From positions 434,001 through 498,000 of the forward strand of contig JAMXBD010001043.1 of the NCBI GenBank assembly GCA_024138025.1: a stretch of DNA of 64,000 nt. Reading direction: 5' to 3'. The notes under the pieces are model-generated. The model was not told where the DNA came from. It made no database searches and saw only the letters and a program-made list of their open reading frames with translations. Shown here piece after piece: positions 60,101 through 64,000 of the stretch. A program made the translations under genes and the position numbers. Position 1 is the stretch's first letter, and every line of letters starts with the position of its first letter. Origin of the DNA: Combretum micranthum (Eukaryota > Streptophyta > Magnoliopsida > Myrtales > Combretaceae).

Positions 60101-60901
60101 GAATATATGTAACAAAGACCAAGTTTTGACAAAGATAAGGGAGGTTTATCAAAATATAATCTTAGAACAACAAATGGTCTTCCAAGAATAAGTCAAACAA
60201 TGTTTTCATTCTTTAAAATTTTGTAAAATTAGTACTTAGGCAAACCACCTATTTAAACAGCTATTTTCTAACCCCAAAATGAAGGTTTTTATTGAAATAA
60301 TGAAGGTGATGGTTATATAGGTCACCAAGGTTGAGTTTTGATAAAAGCAAGTATGATTTTACAAGAAGAAAAACTATTTTTCTTAAGTCTAGTAAAATTC
60401 AAAGTTTTGCAAAGTAAAAGTTTTCAAAAAGAATTCTTGGTACTATATGTATACATATAGATAGATCATCTCATAACCTTCATAACAATAGCTTGTAGGT
60501 ATTATATATATACATGATGCATTTGTAGAAATAAAGTAGGAAAATTTGAGTTGCTTGCCTTTTTAAGAAATTCGTAATAATAGAGTAATGGTGTGAAAAC
60601 TCCTATTTTTCAAACTCAAAATGAAAGTTTTATTAAAAAAATAAAGTCCTTAGTGGCTAGGTATGGTTGAGCCTTAATTTCCTAAGTATAAAATGATTTT
60701 TACTTAAAGGAATCACCATAAAAACAATTTTTACAAAATTCGGATTTTGAGATGAACCAATTTTAAAATTATGTTTATAAAGTGTAAAATGGGAGTTTTT
60801 ATTGAAAAACCAAGACCTTAAGGAATATAGATAATGATGTCTTAATTTTGACAAAAATAAACAAATTTTATCAAGGAATTTTTCTAAAAACAAGTGGGGA
60901 T
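57118..60901 (+). repeat. long LTR, 5' part, inserted in pol
   Basis: Begins TGCAAGCCCCGGAAAATTTC, closely like 38122. GAGAT (57113-57117) would be its left target copy. It includes CT-rich tracts (58575-58780) and the ~165-bp array (59300-60790). It is interrupted at 60902 by a minus-strand LTR and does not resume in the window, so solo or full-length status is unknown. Confidence 0.85.
59300..60790 (+). repeat. diverged ~165-bp tandem array inside long LTR
   Basis: Landmark positions (TTCGGAT or variant) at 59300, 59524, 59687, 59852, 60017, 60229, 60571 and 60739; spacings 224, 163, 165, 165, 212, 342 and 168. The first three spacings match those in the 38122-43188 copy, and the 342 interval suggests one unit with a lost landmark. 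It has more units than the 38122 copy. Confidence 0.75.
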
Positions 60902-63900
60902 TGTCACGACCAAAGGGTGCCCTAAACGCGACAGTCCACCACACCCGATATTTAAAGTTAAGTATAACAACCTTAGTCATCCCATAAGTTTACATATCGA
61001 GTGTAAGGTGCACTCACACAACTTTTAGGATCACACTTTGATTCGAGTAGTCTTAAGAAAGCATACATAGCATTAGGAATATAAATCACAACAAGATAAA
61101 TAGTTAAACTTTACAAAAGCCAAGGGGGCATACCCCGCCAAAATAATAGGAGTCTACATCATTTAGCTCCAATTACATATATATGATCTACATTAAAGAG
61201 ATTTTCCTAGAAGTCCACGCCTATACTAGGTCCCGACTTCCTCAAAAGCTCTTTAATCCATGTGTAAACCTGCAAAAGTGTCCTCTCGGAACAACAAAAA
61301 TAGGACACTGCAACAAAAACTATTGGGGTATAAGCTAATTGCTTAGTGAGATTCATTTTCCAAGTAACATACTCGATCAAGCTAAAATATCTATACAAGC
61401 AAGTTATAATTAAGCAACCATATGAATGCACAAGCAAATGAGCAAGCAAGCATATGACTTTCCGGTAGTCATATGTGAATGGATTTACGCCCTCCACTGG
61501 GTTTGGGGTAGTTCATAAGTCATGCAACTACAGTTCCAATGTTGGTCCATAAGACATGCAACCATAGTCCCAATCTTAAGTGGGGTGGTCCATAAGACAT
61601 GCAACCACAATTTTAATGTTGGTCCATAAGTCATGCAACCATAGTTTCATTATTGAATGGGGTGGTCCATAAGTCATGCAACCCTAGTCCCATTAATTAA
61701 AGACCCGCTGCCTCCCAAATACACCTTTGTCCCACCAAAGGCATACTCGACAATGATATGTGACTCACTACATGATATGCATGTACAATTTATTCATATA
61801 ATCATGGCATATTAATTAGATAATTTAAAAGTGATCATACAGATTTCAGACACTCCAAATCTATACTAGCTCATACAAGGTTATTGCAACAAATCTTGCC
61901 TCGATATACTTATCATTCATTCATGCAAGTTTAGATCACCATTCAATCACAATTTTATCTTTTCCTAAGTCTAATGCCACTACTACTACAAGCACACCAA
62001 GAGCATAATTAATTGAGAAATGAACTCACTTGTCCATGTAGTGAAATCCACTAGTCGTAATAGTCCTCGGGAAGTGGTAACCCGTCCTCCAATTCACCTA
62101 AGTACAAAGAATACCCTCAATGAGTATCTCTTAAGAAGTTCTATTAAACTTAACAATTTTATTTACTAAGTTCGTCAATTTTCGCCTAGGTTGAATTCTT
62201 AACTTAAAAAGGTCATATCTAACTCATTTTAACTCGGAATTAAGCTTATAATATACCGATTTCTACCTACTTCGAAAGAGCTATCTATTTCTAAAGTTAA
62301 TTCAAACATTTAAGGTCATTTAAGGGTCGGAAACATACTGTACAGTAGGGTTGCGAAAATCCAAGATTTGAGCCTTTGTGAAAAATTGCCATATCTACTC
62401 TATTTAACTACTTAGATTAACTTATTTTAGTCCTAAACTTGCAAGGAGATTCTCAAAACAAAATTAAGAGATTACACACTTATCTAATCCCAAACATAAA
62501 GTTCAAATGAAACTTCTAAAATCCATTTTCATAAAACCGAAATTTATAAGTTGAAACTCATTGTCTTGTTTTGAGTAATTCCTTTACTAAAACTTACTTA
62601 GTTCAATGAAAATAATTTTCCTATTATTTATCATCAAAGCATTCCATTTTCAATATAAAATACTTGTTTTGAGATCTAAAAGAGGTTTTCAAAATTGGTC
62701 TCCCCTTAATTACGAATTTCTCTTTGAAGTTTACAATGAAAACAAGACCTAAATTTTGTCTTTTACAAAGCTTGATTTAAGCAATACTTTTTAGGAAAAC
62801 TCATTTAAACTTATGAAAATTCATTCCTTAAGATATCTATACCAAGAGCCCTTTATATTTTTGTCTAAATCTTCATTTTAAAGTTGAATGATGGGTTCCA
62901 AAAATGGGTCTTGGTCTAGATCCGAATTTTCATAAATTTATTTTGAACATATCTCTTGAGAAAATTCATCAAAACTCATGAAAAACAACCCATTACATAT
63001 TATATCTTAAGAACCCTTCATTTCTTGAATAAAATCCTCATTTTTGAGTTGGAAAACATGTTTTTATTTTAGATCTTTGTCTTGATCCGAAAATACAATT
63101 TTTTTTTGAAAATCAACTTTGATTTTGTAAGATGAAGTCTTGATGATATACATCCATCAAACCTTCATTTTCTTAACAAAAACTTCCATTTTAAGACTTG
63201 GAAGGGGTTTTTAAAATGGTGCCTTGACAAGTTACGAATTTTACTTTTTCATTCAAACTCAAATCTAAGATCTACTCAAAATACAACCATGAAAACATAA
63301 GAAAAACTTGGTAGTAGGCCTTAAACTTCTAGATCTACACATAAACATAACTAAAGCTTTGTAAAACTCTAGATCTACAAGTTATCACAAAAAAGAAGAT
63401 AAACAAGCCTTCAAGATAACAAAAATACTAAAAACAAAAGAGATCATCATCAAGAGGAGTGTTTCAATTTTGGCATCATCATCCATAGCTTTTTAAGCTT
63501 GTGGAATGTCCTTTGATGCATGAAACATCCATAATATCATCCTAAACATCTTATGAGTTAAAAGAGGATGATTACCTTAAATATTTGCAAGAAAAGTGTG
63601 TGGAAGTATGAATGGAAATGGTGGCAGCTTGTTTCTTAAGAAGACAAAGCAAAGAAGAGAAAAGAAAGGGAAAAAGAGAGAGGAAAAGTGTAGGGTTTGT
63701 AAAGGTGAAAGAGAGAGAAGGAATGAGATACTTAAATAGAGAGTGGAGTGTATTAAATAATTGAAAAAAAAAATAAAACAAGCAGCTGCAAGGGGGGGCT
63801 GGCGTGATTCTATGGGTGGGGGAGTGTGTGTAGTTTGATTTTAACTTGTATTTTGAAAGTGTAACTAGTTGCCCTTTCTAACTAAAAGAGACTTTAAAAT

Positions 63901-64000
63901 ATCAAATAAATAATTAAAAATAAGGAAAAGTGGCATTTTTAGGGATGGTCAGCTGCCATCTTGGGAAATGGAGTGTAAGAAAAAGCAAAAGAAAACATAA
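60902..64000 (-). repeat. chromovirus-type LTR, left part, runs off window
   Basis: Begins TGTCACGACCAAAGGGTGCCC on the plus strand, the sense 3' end of a minus-strand LTR. GGGAT (60897-60901) is its candidate left target copy. Contains the AACTATTGGGGTATAAGC and TTTACGCCCTCCACTGGG modules, a dimeric minisatellite (61505-61690) and a reverse-oriented ~165-bp array (about 62500-63250). No PBS precedes it, so it is either a solo LTR or a 3' LTR. Confidence 0.85.
61505..61690 (-). repeat. minisatellite with ~76-bp dimeric unit
   Basis: Five copies of TCCATAAGTCATGCAACCAT-like sequence begin at about 61511, 61544, 61587, 61621 and 61663. Spacings alternate 33, 43, 34, 42, so the true repeat is a two-part unit of about 76 bp; the long member carries an extra AGTGGGGTG-like insert. 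Confidence 0.85.

Noticed and set aside
61501..61690. CRISPR-like array
   Set aside because: Repeats alternate 33/43 bp with no true spacers and lie in a plant LTR; it is a minisatellite.

Overview
The window is flowering-plant nuclear DNA made almost entirely of nested Ty3/gypsy LTR retrotransposons. I found no host gene, tRNA gene, CRISPR array or bacterial feature. The plant assignment rests on Athila-type and Tekay/Del-like chromovirus proteins, tRNA-Asp and tRNA-iMet primer-binding sites, multi-kilobase LTRs and AT-rich intergenic sequence. The species cannot be read from the sequence.

Left part (1-25360, mostly minus strand). An Athila-type element occupies 1-10215. Read on the minus strand it has a 5' LTR (8771-10215), a tRNA-Asp PBS, gag, protease, RT-RNase H, integrase and a 450-codon Athila 3' ORF; its 3' LTR is outside the window. 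Its gag-pol is broken by several frameshifts and nonsense codons. It sits inside the RNase H region of an older, decayed chromovirus (10216-13263, iMet PBS at 13245-13256) whose 5' LTR (13264-13645 plus 23788-25360) was opened by a 3.46 kb solo LTR (13646-23782, duplication ATAAC). That LTR was in turn hit by an Athila-type solo LTR (13655-15410) and a 4.9 kb solo LTR (18216-23124, duplication GTCAA).

Middle (25361-35506). Two stretches have no recognisable gene (25361-26154 and 27616-29365), separated by a third Athila-type LTR (about 26155-27615). Then comes a minus-strand LTR fragment split by a 5.0 kb solo LTR (29981-34977, duplication CCCTC).

Right part (35507-64000). A plus-strand chromovirus has a 5' LTR (35507-37094 plus 46609-48399), an iMet PBS, an unrecognised ORF ahead of gag, then gag with three zinc knuckles, protease, RT and RNase H. 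It is cut off at 57117 by another LTR. Its 5' LTR carries a 4.4 kb solo LTR (duplication TATGT), which itself carries a 5.1 kb solo LTR. The pre-gag ORF is split by a 3.4 kb solo LTR (duplication AACGT). A minus-strand LTR begins at 60902 and runs off the window.

The least expected signals lie inside the LTRs. (1) Clusters of AGCCGCC/GCCGGC motifs, which match the plant GCC-box, lie just upstream of a TATA box and recur in LTRs of two different lineages. (2) Long LTRs carry a diverged tandem array of about 165-bp units with the same irregular spacing in different copies. (3) A fragment of 5S rRNA keeping sequences matching its A and C boxes lies inside a chromovirus-like LTR. All protein calls are by eye from motifs; no database search was run.
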